Below, piece after piece: positions 38,870 through 49,636 of a stretch of 64,000 nt of DNA (positions are counted from its first letter, which is position 1; every line of letters starts with the position of its first letter). The notes under the pieces were generated by a model that searched no databases, was not told the DNA's origin, and worked only from the letters and a program-made list of their open reading frames with translations. The translations under genes were made by a program, and so were the position numbers. Source of the DNA: Acinetobacter baretiae (GTDB lineage: Bacteria > Pseudomonadota > Gammaproteobacteria > Pseudomonadales > Moraxellaceae); assembly GCF_015627105.1 (NCBI RefSeq), contig NZ_VTDM01000001.1, positions 124,001-188,000 of the forward strand, in the 5' to 3' direction.

Positions 38870-40261
38870 TTGACTAATACATCTGGGACTCAACCGGCAG
38901 CTTCACTGCAAAAAACCCTTCTGCTTGGGCACATTATTATTATTGGTTTAGCTTATATCCAACCAATGACCCTCTTTGATACATTTGGTATGGTATCTGA
39001 AGCGAGTTTCCAACATGTGCCTACGTCATACTTCTTTGCACTTTTAGCCGTACTTTTTACCGCTTTAAGTTACGGTCATATGATTAGACGTTACCCATCA
39101 TCAGGCTCTGCTTATACTTATGTGCAGCGCTCAATTCATCCTAATGCAGGCTTCATGGTTGGATGGTCATCTTTACTTGACTACATTCTCAGCCCAATGG
39201 TCAATATTTTATTGGCTGTGATTTATCTAACAGACATTTTTCCAAACGTCAATCACTGGGTTTGGGTCATTGGTCTAACTGCATTTATGACTTGGGTCAA
39301 TTTAAGAGGGATCAAGTTTGTTGCAAACTTTAATGGCCTGATCGTATTTTTTCAGCTCATTGTCATTACTGTATTCACCATCTTAATTATAAAACATTTA
39401 TCTATAGGTGATACTGCACTTAATGCATTGGGTATGAGTCAAGCACATGATGCCACTTTGTGGTCAACCAAGCCATTATTTAGTGATGAAGTAAAAGTAG
39501 GTGCTTTGATTACAGGTGCAACCATTTTATGTTTTTCATTTACAGGGTTTGACGCACTTAGCTCTTTAGCTGAAGAAACAAAAGATACAGATAAAGTATT
39601 ACCTCGTGCAATTTTCTTAACTGCATTGATTTCTGGCGTAATCTTTATTGTTGCAACCTACTTTATGCAACTTTACTTTCCTGGCAACCCAAGCCGATAC
39701 TTTTCCGATGTAAACGCAACTCAACCTGATATTTTAAGAATTGTCGGTGGTGAATTGTTCAAATCCATCGTGTTAGGTTTTGCGATCATTACGGTCATGG
39801 CTTCGGGCATTTCTGCACATGCAGGTGTCTCTCGCCTGATGTATGTAATGGGTCGTGATGGTGTTTTTAACAAAAAATACTTCGGACATATTAGTGAAAA
39901 AAATGCTGTACCCAAGTTTAATATTATTTTAGTGGGTATTATTGCATTATCAGCAGGATTTACAGACTTAGATCATGTGGTATCGCTCATCAGTTTTGGG
40001 GCACTTACGGCATTTAGTTTTGTTAATTTGTCTGTGATTTCACAATATGCTTTACGTGAAAGCCGAACCAAAACACCAAAAGATATCTTTAATTTTGTTG
40101 TTATTCCTATGCTTGGCTTCATTGCTGTAGGTGCATTGTGGCTACAAATCGACCATGTTGCTTTGAAATGGGGGATTGTATGGGCAATTGCAGGGGTTCT
40201 ATTTTTAGGTTACAAAACCAAAGGCTTTAAAATTCCACCTCCACAATATAAAAATGATTAA
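38870..40261 (+). CDS. APC-family permease, PuuP-like putrescine importer
   Basis: This is a 12-helix amino acid/polyamine permease of the inner membrane. The start is placed at TTG 38870 with GAGG nine bases before; an earlier TTG at 38828 also opens the frame, so the N-terminus is uncertain. With TTG 38870 it has 463 residues. YIQPMTLFDTFGMVSE, SSGSAYTYVQRSIHPNAGFM and ITGATILCFSFTGFDALSSL resemble E. coli PuuP closely as I recall it. The substrate is inferred by similarity, with putrescine most likely. It is monocistronic. Confidence 0.85.
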   Translation: MTNTSGTQPAASLQKTLLLGHIIIIGLAYIQPMTLFDTFGMVSEASFQHVPTSYFFALLAVLFTALSYGHMIRRYPSSGSAYTYVQRSIHPNAGFMVGWSSLLDYILSPMVNILLAVIYLTDIFPNVNHWVWVIGLTAFMTWVNLRGIKFVANFNGLIVFFQLIVITVFTILIIKHLSIGDTALNALGMSQAHDATLWSTKPLFSDEVKVGALITGATILCFSFTGFDALSSLAEETKDTDKVLPRAIFLTALISGVIFIVATYFMQLYFPGNPSRYFSDVNATQPDILRIVGGELFKSIVLGFAIITVMASGISAHAGVSRLMYVMGRDGVFNKKYFGHISEKNAVPKFNIILVGIIALSAGFTDLDHVVSLISFGALTAFSFVNLSVISQYALRESRTKTPKDIFNFVVIPMLGFIAVGALWLQIDHVALKWGIVWAIAGVLFLGYKTKGFKIPPPQYKND

Positions 40262-40263
40262 AT

Positions 40264-40295
40264 AAAAAACCAGCGATGCTTCGCTGGTTTTTTTT
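40264..40295. terminator. Bidirectional terminator between permease and trmL
   Basis: AAAAAACCAGCGA and TCGCTGGTTTTTT are perfect inverted arms with a four-base loop. A and T tracts on both sides let it serve the two convergent genes. Confidence 0.95.
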
Positions 40296-40297
40296 GC

Positions 40298-40771
40298 TTA
40301 AATAAGCGGTCTAAACCCTTGTTGTCGCCATGCTTCATATACAATCACAGCCGTTGCATTCGACAAATTTAAACTGCGAGAGTTTTCTGCCATAGGTAGC
40401 TTAATCCATTGCTCACTTGGAAACATAAGACGGACTGGTTCAGGCAATCCTCGAGTTTCAGGGCCCATAAGTAAAGCAATAGGCCGGTTTAAATCCACTG
40501 TATGTGGTGTTGCATGACCTTTTGTGGTTAATGGAAAAATATGTTCAACACCGTGTTGTTTTAAATACAGTACACATTCCTCAATATTATCCCACAACTT
40601 CATACGTGCATATTCATGATAATCCAAACCTGCTCTTTTGAGTTTTTTATCATCCAACTCAAAACCTAAAGGTCGAATTAAGTGTAACTGCGCACCGGTA
40701 TTTGCACACAAACGAATAATATTTCCTGTATTACTTGGAATTTCAGGCTCAAATAAAACAACATGTATCAC
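40298..40771 (-). CDS. trmL: tRNA (cytidine/uridine-34 2'-O)-methyltransferase TrmL
   Basis: It methylates the ribose of the wobble base of tRNA-Leu. It is a SPOUT enzyme of 157 residues. EPEIPSNTGNIIRLCANTG is the N-terminal signature, and the knot region has LLMGPETRGLPEPV and PMAENSRSLNLSNATAVIVY, which bind S-adenosylmethionine. It starts 28 bases after the cysG stop on the minus strand, so cotranscription is likely. Confidence 0.96.
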   Translation of the reverse strand: MIHVVLFEPEIPSNTGNIIRLCANTGAQLHLIRPLGFELDDKKLKRAGLDYHEYARMKLWDNIEECVLYLKQHGVEHIFPLTTKGHATPHTVDLNRPIALLMGPETRGLPEPVRLMFPSEQWIKLPMAENSRSLNLSNATAVIVYEAWRQQGFRPLI

Positions 40772-40799
40772 GTAAAATTCCTTACTTTTTTCGATGGTG

Positions 40800-42173
40800 T
40801 TATTGCCACTGCAATTGCTCTCTCAGTTGAACAACATCTCCAATAATCGTTAATGTCGGTGCTTGAATATCGTGTTCATGTACTTTAGAAACAATACAGC
40901 TTAAAGTTCCAATCACCACTTTTTGCTCTGGTGTCGTTCCTTTAGAAATCAAAGCAACAGGCATATTTTCACGTTGACCATGTGCAATTAATTGCTTACA
41001 AATGGTACTCAAACCCACCAAACCCATATAAATCACTAACGTTTGGTTTTCGTACACCAACTCTTGCCATGGTAAATCTGGTGAACCTTCTTTTAAATGA
41101 CCTGTTAAAAATCGGACGCTTTGGGCATAATCTCTATGCGTTAGAGGAATGCCTGCATAAGCAGCACACCCAGATGCTGCGGTAATACCTGGTACCACTT
41201 GAAAAGAAATGTTTTCAGTAAAAAGTTCCTGAATTTCTTCACCACCACGACCAAAAATAAACGGATCGCCACCTTTTAAACGACAAACACGTTTACCTTC
41301 TTTAGCATACTGTATCAAAAGTTGGTTAATTCCCTCTTGTGGTACACTATGATTCGAGCGTGATTTTCCAACATAGATTTTATCTGCATCACGGCGACAC
41401 AACTCTAAAACTGCAGCAGACACTAAACGATCATAAATAACAACATCTGATTGTTGCATTAGACGTAAAGCTTTTAGCGTTAAAAGCTCTGGGTCACCAG
41501 GGCCTGCTCCAACCAAATAAACTTCACCTTGAGGGGTTTGCCATGCTTCTAAAGCATCATGCATGATCGCTTGTGCTTTTTCTAGCTGATCATTAAACAC
41601 ATGCTCTTTAAGTGAACCTGCATATAGATTTTCCCAAAAAATACGGCGTTCTTCCGGACTAGGAATCTTGGCTTTTACACGTGTACGCCACGCTCCAGAG
41701 AATTCAGCCAACTTTCCCATTCCATGCGGAATCATGGTCTCAAGTTGTGTTCTAATTTGCCGAGACAATACAGGCGATGTACCATTTGAGGCAATAGAAA
41801 TCACTAAAGGCGAACGATCGACAATCGCTGGAACCATAAAACGACAGTGTGGAATATCATCGACACTATTGACTAATAAATTACGTGATTCGCAATACTC
41901 AAAGACCGATTGGTTTACCTGAGCATTGTCTGTGGCTGCAATCACTAATTTGTACGGCAAATCAAGATCTGTTTCTGAAAAGTAGCGTTTGAAGATTTGC
42001 CCTTTTCCTTGCACAACAAGTGCTTCTAGATCTGCTGACACTTCAGGTGCAACAATATGAATAATTGCACCTGCTTTGTTTAATAAAAATGCTTTACGAT
42101 AAGCAATACCGCCACCGCCAACAATCAAGCAAATTTGTTGTTTCAATTTTAATGAAATGGGAAAAATATCCAC
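40800..42173 (-). CDS. cysG: Siroheme synthase CysG (fused methyltransferase and dehydrogenase/ferrochelatase)
   Basis: It converts uroporphyrinogen III to sirohaem, the cofactor of sulfite and nitrite reductases. It has 457 residues, the full trifunctional length. The N-terminal CysGB part has VGGGGIAYRKAFLLNKAGA and the NAD loop. The C-terminal methyltransferase (from about residue 217) has VYLVGAGPGDPELLTLKALR, GDPFIFGRGGEEI and VVPGITAASGCAAYAGIPLT, the three canonical SAM motifs. It is upstream of trmL and downstream of serS by 49 bases. Confidence 0.95.
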   Translation of the reverse strand: MDIFPISLKLKQQICLIVGGGGIAYRKAFLLNKAGAIIHIVAPEVSADLEALVVQGKGQIFKRYFSETDLDLPYKLVIAATDNAQVNQSVFEYCESRNLLVNSVDDIPHCRFMVPAIVDRSPLVISIASNGTSPVLSRQIRTQLETMIPHGMGKLAEFSGAWRTRVKAKIPSPEERRIFWENLYAGSLKEHVFNDQLEKAQAIMHDALEAWQTPQGEVYLVGAGPGDPELLTLKALRLMQQSDVVIYDRLVSAAVLELCRRDADKIYVGKSRSNHSVPQEGINQLLIQYAKEGKRVCRLKGGDPFIFGRGGEEIQELFTENISFQVVPGITAASGCAAYAGIPLTHRDYAQSVRFLTGHLKEGSPDLPWQELVYENQTLVIYMGLVGLSTICKQLIAHGQRENMPVALISKGTTPEQKVVIGTLSCIVSKVHEHDIQAPTLTIIGDVVQLREQLQWQ

Positions 42174-42222
42174 ATTAACCCCTTAAATCTGGCAATTGGC
42201 TAGACAATAACGCTTGATCTTG

Positions 42223-43557
<1,335 letters not shown>

Positions 43558-43623
43558 TCAGATTATACAACTTCGTGACTTAGTGAATACTTTTCACCAA
43601 GTCAGCGCAGTAAAGATAAACAC

Positions 43624-44379
43624 TTACGGTAAATATTGAGGATTAATCAACGTCTTGGCATCGACATATGGCAAAGTGAGCTCTGTCATTCCTTCAGCAT
43701 AAGAAGCCAACTCGTACAGTGGATACACAAAAACAAGACCATCTTGACCGTAATAAAAATTATCCGTCGGCTCTAGTTTTCCTGCCTCTATGCCATGTTC
43801 TTTTAACCATGGCTCATTGGCACTGTACAATGCCTGATATACTTTCATTTGTTGATCGGTTGAATAAAGATCAGACATCGTGACACGTTTTTGAGTATTA
43901 AGATCAAAAATCACATACTCTTTATGATACATCCCATGCGCAGCACCTGCAGAATAGCTATCACTTTCTAAAACAAAAGTAATCAGATGATAATTTTGAG
44001 CGATAAACCTAACACTATAATTACTTTGGTTAATATCACTTTCACTGGTCTCCTTAGCAACGACATGCGGTGATTTTGCAAAAGCAAGTGGAGCATCTTT
44101 TTTCAACCGTTGTGCAAAATACTCATTCACCCAAGGTAAATTGGTGTCAACACTCTCTATGCTATAAGCCGTACATTCATCAGACTCACAATATACCTTC
44201 TGTGGCAAAGCCACACTGACTGTCTTTGCAGACACTGCAGGTAATGCTACTTTTTCTGCTGGTGCTGACGCTGTTTTTGTTGCTTCTTGTTCTGTATTTT
44301 GTTTTTGACAACCAGATATAAAAATCACGCCACAGGCCAGACTCAACATCAGGTTGCGTTTAGAGTTCAAAAATTGCAT
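43624..44379 (-). CDS. Lipoprotein with DUF3298 (RsiV-like) domain
   Basis: This is a 251-residue predicted lipoprotein. The signal peptide ends in the lipobox ISGC (Cys about residue 24), followed by an Ala/Gln/Thr-rich linker. The C-terminal domain has YSVRFIAQNYHLITFVLESD, SAGAAHGMYHKEYVIFDLNT and MSDLYSTDQQM, fitting DUF3298/DUF4163 proteins such as RsiV. Its periplasmic role is unknown. It lies between serS and lolA on the same strand, with 97 bases to lolA. Confidence 0.8.
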   Translation of the reverse strand: MQFLNSKRNLMLSLACGVIFISGCQKQNTEQEATKTASAPAEKVALPAVSAKTVSVALPQKVYCESDECTAYSIESVDTNLPWVNEYFAQRLKKDAPLAFAKSPHVVAKETSESDINQSNYSVRFIAQNYHLITFVLESDSYSAGAAHGMYHKEYVIFDLNTQKRVTMSDLYSTDQQMKVYQALYSANEPWLKEHGIEAGKLEPTDNFYYGQDGLVFVYPLYELASYAEGMTELTLPYVDAKTLINPQYLP

Positions 44380-44476
44380 ACAACATCACCTTAAATACAT
44401 TTTCAACTACTATACAAAGGACTTATATGTTATGCACATAGTAAAAATGTATCTTGGCGATCACCTATATCACAAT

Positions 44477-45166
44477 TTATTGATCAATAATATCTGTACC
44501 TTTTGGTGGTACAAAATTAAATGTAGACGGTGTAATTTTAGTATTTTTAATCACACGATTAAAGTTAATGGTTGTTGTTTGACCCAATGCATCATTTAAA
44601 ATCATGACATTCGGTGTACCGTCTTTTGCAAAACCAATACTCAAATCTTGAAAACTACCTTCTGTATTTTTAGGGATAAGTGTGTAATAACTTTTGCTCA
44701 CATCGGGCTGAGAAACGGTATAAGACTGCATAATTTGTGCAGTATTGCCAGATAAAAGTAATGCAGGTGTATTTGCAACCTGATCACTCACCGTTTGACG
44801 TACAACCTGTTGTAAATCTGGATCATAAATCCAAATAGTTTTGCCACTTGTCACAATAATCTGTTTAGACGGTGCCATAGTTTCCCAGTAAAATTTTCCT
44901 GGGCGTTCAACTTTCATCACACCTGTAAATTTTTGATTCAGATGCTGTGCTGATACTGCTTTTTTAGGTGCATTACTTTTTATATTTGCTTTTGTTGTTT
45001 GTTCAAAATCAGCACTAAAACTACGCAACCCCGTTAATTGACGGACTAGTGCTTGTGTGGCTTGTTGATCTGTTGCTGTCGGTGCTGCATTGACCACAGA
45101 TGTCATGCCAAAAGAAAAAAAGACCACCATGCTCATTACAGTTGTTTTAATATTCATACTCATCAT
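44477..45166 (-). CDS. lolA: Outer membrane lipoprotein carrier protein LolA
   Basis: This is a periplasmic chaperone that takes lipoproteins from LolCDE to LolB. It has 229 residues with a cleavable signal peptide (hydrophobic core VMSMVVFFSFGMTSV, cut about residue 28). RSFSADFEQTTKANIKSN, GKFYWETMAPSKQIIVTSGK and IWIYDPDLQQVVRQ are the family motifs. A lysine-rich insert (SNAPKKAVSAQHLNQ) lies near residue 65. The start could also be ATG 45157. The partner lolB lies elsewhere in this window. Confidence 0.94.
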   Translation of the reverse strand: MMSMNIKTTVMSMVVFFSFGMTSVVNAAPTATDQQATQALVRQLTGLRSFSADFEQTTKANIKSNAPKKAVSAQHLNQKFTGVMKVERPGKFYWETMAPSKQIIVTSGKTIWIYDPDLQQVVRQTVSDQVANTPALLLSGNTAQIMQSYTVSQPDVSKSYYTLIPKNTEGSFQDLSIGFAKDGTPNVMILNDALGQTTTINFNRVIKNTKITPSTFNFVPPKGTDIIDQ

Positions 45167-45319
45167 TAAATCTCGCTTTTATACACAAACTATTGTAAGG
45201 ATAATCAAGCAAATGCAGTAGTGAAAAATGTATTGAAAAGATACTCTTTTGTGTTGTTATATGCTTAAAGTGTGCTTTTTTTATGGTTTATGAACAAAGC
45301 ATGAATGAAATAATATGTC

Positions 45320-45348
45320 AAAAAAAGCACGCTAATGCGTGCTTTTTT
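45320..45348 (-). terminator. Terminator of rplU-rpmA
   Basis: AAAAAAGCACGC and GCGTGCTTTTTT form a 12-bp stem with a four-base loop, 17 bases beyond the rpmA stop. The minus strand reads into T. Confidence 0.93.
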
Positions 45349-45364
45349 AATGTGTTAGAAGCAA

Positions 45365-45622
45365 TTAAGCAGCTTCAATTTTCACATAACGGCGTCCGAA
45401 CTGGCCTTTTACTTCAAACTTCACTACACCATCAGTAGTAGCGAATAAAGTATGGTCACGTCCCATGCCTACGTTTGCGCCTGCATGGAACTCAGTACCA
45501 CGCTGACGAACAATAATTGTACCTGCAGTGATCGTTTGACCACCGTAAGCTTTAACACCTAACATTTTTGGGTTTGAGTCACGACCATTTCGTGTCGAAC
45601 CACCAGCTTTTTTATGAGCCAT
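45365..45622 (-). CDS. rpmA: 50S ribosomal protein L27
   Basis: It lies near the peptidyl transferase centre of the large subunit. It has 85 residues. [19 protein letters not shown] is the N-terminal signature, and [20 protein letters not shown] follows. It starts 18 bases after the rplU stop. Confidence 0.98.
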   Translation of the reverse strand: MAHKKAGGSTRNGRDSNPKMLGVKAYGGQTITAGTIIVRQRGTEFHAGANVGMGRDHTLFATTDGVVKFEVKGQFGRRYVKIEAA

Positions 45623-45640
45623 GTCTATTACTCCTCGTGA

Positions 45641-45952
45641 TTAGCCTGAAATAGCAGTAATTTTCAACTCGGTAAACCATTGACGGTGACCTTGTTGCTT
45701 ACGATAGTGCTTACGACGACGCATTTTAACAATACGAATTTTGTCGTGACGGCCATGGCTAACCACTTCTGCAGTTACTTTAGCGCCAGCGACTACTGGA
45801 GCACCAATTTGAATGTTGTCACCATTTACAAGCATTAAGACATCGTCAAATGCAATCGTAGAACCAGTTTCAACTTTTAAAAGCTCAACTTTAAGCGTTT
45901 CGCCTTCAACCACACGGTGCTGTTTACCACCGCTTTGGATTACTGCGTACAT
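45641..45952 (-). CDS. rplU: 50S ribosomal protein L21
   Basis: It binds 23S rRNA. It has 103 residues from the ATG at 45952, with TTGGAG upstream; a longer frame to 46021 is rejected. [20 protein letters not shown] and the C-terminal [16 protein letters not shown] are typical. It is the first gene of rplU-rpmA and divergent to ispB, the arrangement seen in many gammaproteobacteria. Confidence 0.97.
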   Translation of the reverse strand: MYAVIQSGGKQHRVVEGETLKVELLKVETGSTIAFDDVLMLVNGDNIQIGAPVVAGAKVTAEVVSHGRHDKIRIVKMRRRKHYRKQQGHRQWFTELKITAISG

Positions 45953-46451
45953 AATGTACTCCAACATTGCCCGTGTCGTCGTGCCGATAAAGGAATATAT
46001 CGATCTTAAAACGCCCGCCACTGGGGGTATATAAAGGTGGAATATTGTATGAAAAAATCATCAAAACAACAAGAGCAGATCACTTTTTTTTCATATACTC
46101 TCATATAAGGTTAAAGATCATCTAAAATACATAAAAACGATGCTGCTAATTTAAACAAAGTACATCTAATTTTAGACACCTCACATAACCCTCAAAAAAG
46201 TACATGCACTGAGTATTTCATATTTTTTGCATACCAGATCACAAAAATCAATGTTTGCTTTTATAGAAATTTGAGTAAAATTATGACAGTACACATGCTA
46301 ATGCAAGTATTCACCTCTCGAATGATGCATTTTTATGGTATAACAACATGCCTAAAGTGACACACAGCCAAATACCCTTGGGTTGATCATCTTGCACTTT
46401 GGCCAACTCAACATCAATTATCTTCATCAACGAACAAAGGTTTTTTATTGT
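45953..46451. other. rplU/ispB divergent promoter region
   Basis: This 499-base AT-rich gap has no gene that I can support. It must contain the rplU-rpmA promoter and leader on the minus strand and the ispB promoter on the plus strand. No clear r-protein binding structure was recognised. Confidence 0.5.
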
Positions 46452-47429
46452 ATGGCCATCGACTTCCAGCAAGATATTCTTTCGCCAGTTGCCACAGATT
46501 TTGCTGCAATGGATCAGTTTATTAATGAAGGGATCAGCTCCAAAGTAGCCCTCGTCATGTCTGTCAGTAAGCATGTCGTTGAAGCTGGTGGTAAGCGTAT
46601 GCGCCCCATCATGTGCTTGCTTGCCGCCCAAGCCTGCGGTCAAACTGATTTAACACAAACACAAAAATTGGCTGCTGTCATTGAAATGTTGCACACAGCA
46701 ACTTTAGTGCATGATGACGTTGTAGATGAATCTAACTTACGCCGAGGTAGACCAACAGCCAATGCAACATGGAACAATCAAACAGCCGTCTTGGTTGGAG
46801 ACTTCTTAATTGCACGTTCATTTGACTTATTGGTCGACTTAAATCACATGCCATTGCTTAAAGAATTTTCAACAGGAACATGTGAGATTGCAGAAGGTGA
46901 AGTGTTGCAACTACAAGCACAACATCAGCCCGAAACCACAGAAAGCATGTATTTAGACATTATCTACGGTAAAACGTCTCGTTTATTTCAACTGGCAACA
47001 GAAGGTGCTGCAATGCTTGCAGGCAAACCTGAATACCGAAATGCATTAAAACAATATGCAGGCCATTTTGGTAATGCTTTTCAAATTATTGATGATATTT
47101 TAGACTACACGTCAGACAAAGATACCTTAGGAAAAAATATTGGTGATGACTTAATGGAAGGTAAACCGACTTTACCACTCATTACTGCTTTAAAAAATAC
47201 ACATGGCACCGCACACGATATGATTTATAAAAGCATTGCTACAGGTGGTTTAGATGATTTAGACCAAGTCATTGAAGTGGTACACGCCAGCGGTGCATTA
47301 GATTATTGCCGTACACGTGCACATGAAGAAACTCAAGCTGCCATTCATGCACTCGATATTTTACCAGACACTCAAGCACGCCAAGCATTACTTAACTTAG
47401 CGCACCTTGCTTTAAATCGTATTCAATAA
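46452..47429 (+). CDS. ispB: Long-chain polyprenyl diphosphate synthase (ubiquinone side chain)
   Basis: It elongates farnesyl diphosphate to the C40-C45 side chain of ubiquinone; Acinetobacter uses Q-9, so nonaprenyl diphosphate is the likely product. The start ATG at 46452 gives 325 residues. The first Asp-rich motif is LVHDDVVDES and the second is QIIDDILDYTSD, with GGKRMRPIMCLLAA and KPTLPLITAL around them. It precedes the large membrane protein gene by 10 bases and may share its transcript. Confidence 0.93.
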   Translation: MAIDFQQDILSPVATDFAAMDQFINEGISSKVALVMSVSKHVVEAGGKRMRPIMCLLAAQACGQTDLTQTQKLAAVIEMLHTATLVHDDVVDESNLRRGRPTANATWNNQTAVLVGDFLIARSFDLLVDLNHMPLLKEFSTGTCEIAEGEVLQLQAQHQPETTESMYLDIIYGKTSRLFQLATEGAAMLAGKPEYRNALKQYAGHFGNAFQIIDDILDYTSDKDTLGKNIGDDLMEGKPTLPLITALKNTHGTAHDMIYKSIATGGLDDLDQVIEVVHASGALDYCRTRAHEETQAAIHALDILPDTQARQALLNLAHLALNRIQ

Positions 47430-47439
47430 GAATCTGCCT

Positions 47440-49500
47440 ATGAGAAAAATTAAAAAGTCATTAACCCAAGTATTTAGTAGTATTCAACTACAGCTTGAAC
47501 AGCCAGAATCTATTCATGAGCAGGCACTCATTCAGCTCATTGAGATCATCCGCCCTAAATCACCCAAAAACATTCAAGAAGTGAAAAAAAATGTGCTTGG
47601 CTTCATTCACTTCTTATCAACCGATGCGCAACGCCCTATACTGTTTCGCACCTATTTAATTAAACTCATTTCTAAATACAAGCAAACTAACTTATATACA
47701 AATAGTGGGATTTTGTCGCTCGATGGTTTTTGGAATCAGCTTGGTCAACGTATGATGTCACACGTACTGCCACCTGTCTCTGACCCTAGCGAATTAAAAT
47801 ATTTAATCAGCCAAGTGTTTTATTTAAAAACAGATAAATATTGGCTTGAATTAATTGAAATGTCAGATTGGCACACGTTATTACTTCTACTTGATGAACA
47901 CGAACAACCGACTCCAATAAATACGCATATTGAAGAAAGTATTTTAAAAGCAATAAATGTTTTAAGTTATCGTGTGAGCGGAATTGGTTTGTTTCCTGAG
48001 CTGATTTATGCAGATCCGAAAATCAATGAACATGAATCGCCATTCTTAGCACAAAATCGTGAAATTATTGAGCTTATTGAACAATATAGATACTGCATCG
48101 AACGTAGATATCAGGTCAGTGTTTGTACACCTGTAGATTCTTCACAAGTTTTTGTGATGCTCGAGCAATGCCAAGGTGTAGTCAGTAATATTCGACGTGC
48201 AACAAAACGTATTGGCGTAAGTTTAAATTTAACCTATTTATTGACCGTACTTGAACAAAGTTTAGAACGTATTGAGTCTTTAATTCGAATTTTAGATGAA
48301 AAACCTACAGTCAGACATACAGCCATTCGAGATTTGTTGTATGACCTTGTCAAAGCCAACCACAGTGAAAAACGTGTGGGGGCACTTTTGTCGGCAAACA
48401 GTGAGCTACTTGCCTTACAAGTCACTGAAAATGCAAGTAAAACTGGTGAAACTTATGTAAGTACAGACAAAAAAGGCTTTTTTGCGATGTATCGAGCAGC
48501 CGCGGGTGCAGGTTCAATTATTGCAATCATGTCTGTGATTAAAATTCTCACAGCAAGACTGTCTTTAGCACCGCTTTTTCATGCCATTTCTTATAGCTTA
48601 AATTATAGTTTAGGTTTTGTACTTATTCATGTTCTTCACTTTACTGTTGCAACCAAACAACCTGCAATGACCGCAGCAGCTTTAGCATCGACAGTACAGC
48701 ATAAAAAACGTTCAAAAACAGCACAACTTGCAGAACTTGCCAATCTTATTGTCAATATTATTCGTACACAGTTCATTGCAATTTTAGGTAACATTTCAAT
48801 TGCTATACCCGTTGCTGCGTTAATAACCTGTATATGGCCTTTTATTTTTGATGAAAAATTACTCACCAATGCAAAAGCAGTTTCATTATTACATGCACTA
48901 GACCCATTTACCTCTTTAGCAGTACCACACGCAGCGATTGCTGGCGTCTGTTTATTTTTATCAGGTTTGATTGCTGGTTATTTTGATAATATGGCAATTT
49001 ACAGACGTATTGGGCCACGCCTTAAACATCATCAAGGTTTAAATAAAATTTTGGGTCAAGAACGATTAGATCGTTTTGCCAACTATATTGAACGCAATTT
49101 AGGTGCTATTTCAGGGAATTTTATTTTTGGCTTCATGCTAGGCAGCATGAGTACGATTGGTTTTATCTTAGGTCTCCCATTAGACATTCGTCATATTGCT
49201 TTTGCATCTGCCAATTTAATTCAAGGACTCATCAGTATTAATGGTTCACCCGACCTTGGATTAATTTTAGTTTCAATTTTAGGCGTTATGCTCATTGGGA
49301 TTACAAACTTATTCGTCAGTTTCACTTTGACAATTATTGTTGCGCTTCGCTCTAGGCGTGTACGTTTTGAACAATGGAAACCACTTGCAAAATTGGTAAT
49401 TACCCATTTTATTAATCGACCAAGCGACTTTTTTTGGCCACCTAAGCGCCAAAATATGTCTAAAATTGACGTAAATCAAACACAAAATAAAGAACATTGA
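47440..49500 (+). CDS. Large polytopic membrane protein, so-called site-specific recombinase family
   Basis: This 686-residue protein matches, from memory, the SpecificRecomb family (Neisseria gcr-like). The N-terminal 340 residues are soluble and helical. From about residue 350 on there are several membrane segments, for example GSIIAIMSVIKILTARL, FIAILGNISIAIPVAALI, AIAGVCLFLSGLIAGYF and LVSILGVMLIGITNLFVSF. No integrase Tyr/Arg motif nor serine recombinase motif is visible, so the recombinase name is doubtful. It lies 10 bases after ispB and before the PAP2 gene. The true role is unknown. Confidence 0.75.
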   Translation: MRKIKKSLTQVFSSIQLQLEQPESIHEQALIQLIEIIRPKSPKNIQEVKKNVLGFIHFLSTDAQRPILFRTYLIKLISKYKQTNLYTNSGILSLDGFWNQLGQRMMSHVLPPVSDPSELKYLISQVFYLKTDKYWLELIEMSDWHTLLLLLDEHEQPTPINTHIEESILKAINVLSYRVSGIGLFPELIYADPKINEHESPFLAQNREIIELIEQYRYCIERRYQVSVCTPVDSSQVFVMLEQCQGVVSNIRRATKRIGVSLNLTYLLTVLEQSLERIESLIRILDEKPTVRHTAIRDLLYDLVKANHSEKRVGALLSANSELLALQVTENASKTGETYVSTDKKGFFAMYRAAAGAGSIIAIMSVIKILTARLSLAPLFHAISYSLNYSLGFVLIHVLHFTVATKQPAMTAAALASTVQHKKRSKTAQLAELANLIVNIIRTQFIAILGNISIAIPVAALITCIWPFIFDEKLLTNAKAVSLLHALDPFTSLAVPHAAIAGVCLFLSGLIAGYFDNMAIYRRIGPRLKHHQGLNKILGQERLDRFANYIERNLGAISGNFIFGFMLGSMSTIGFILGLPLDIRHIAFASANLIQGLISINGSPDLGLILVSILGVMLIGITNLFVSFTLTIIVALRSRRVRFEQWKPLAKLVITHFINRPSDFFWPPKRQNMSKIDVNQTQNKEH

Positions 49501-49572
49501 TTTTATTTTAGGTTATATTTTAACAGGTAAGATTTCAAAAAATAATTTGTGATAGAGCTTACAACTTGAAAA

Positions 49573-49596
49573 AAAGTGTACTCACGAGTACACTTT
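49573..49596 (+). terminator. Hairpin after the large membrane protein gene
   Basis: AAAGTGTACTC and GAGTACACTTT are perfect 11-base arms with a two-base gap. It ends the ispB unit and separates it from the PAP2-adeIJK unit. Confidence 0.75.
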
Positions 49597-49636
49597 AAAA
49601 TAATCATATACAAACAACTGATAATAGGTGTAATAC

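Noticed and set aside
49500..49636. Minus-strand ORF over the 3' end of the large membrane protein gene
   Set aside because: It reads through the terminator hairpin and into the PAP2 gene and has no ribosome binding site.
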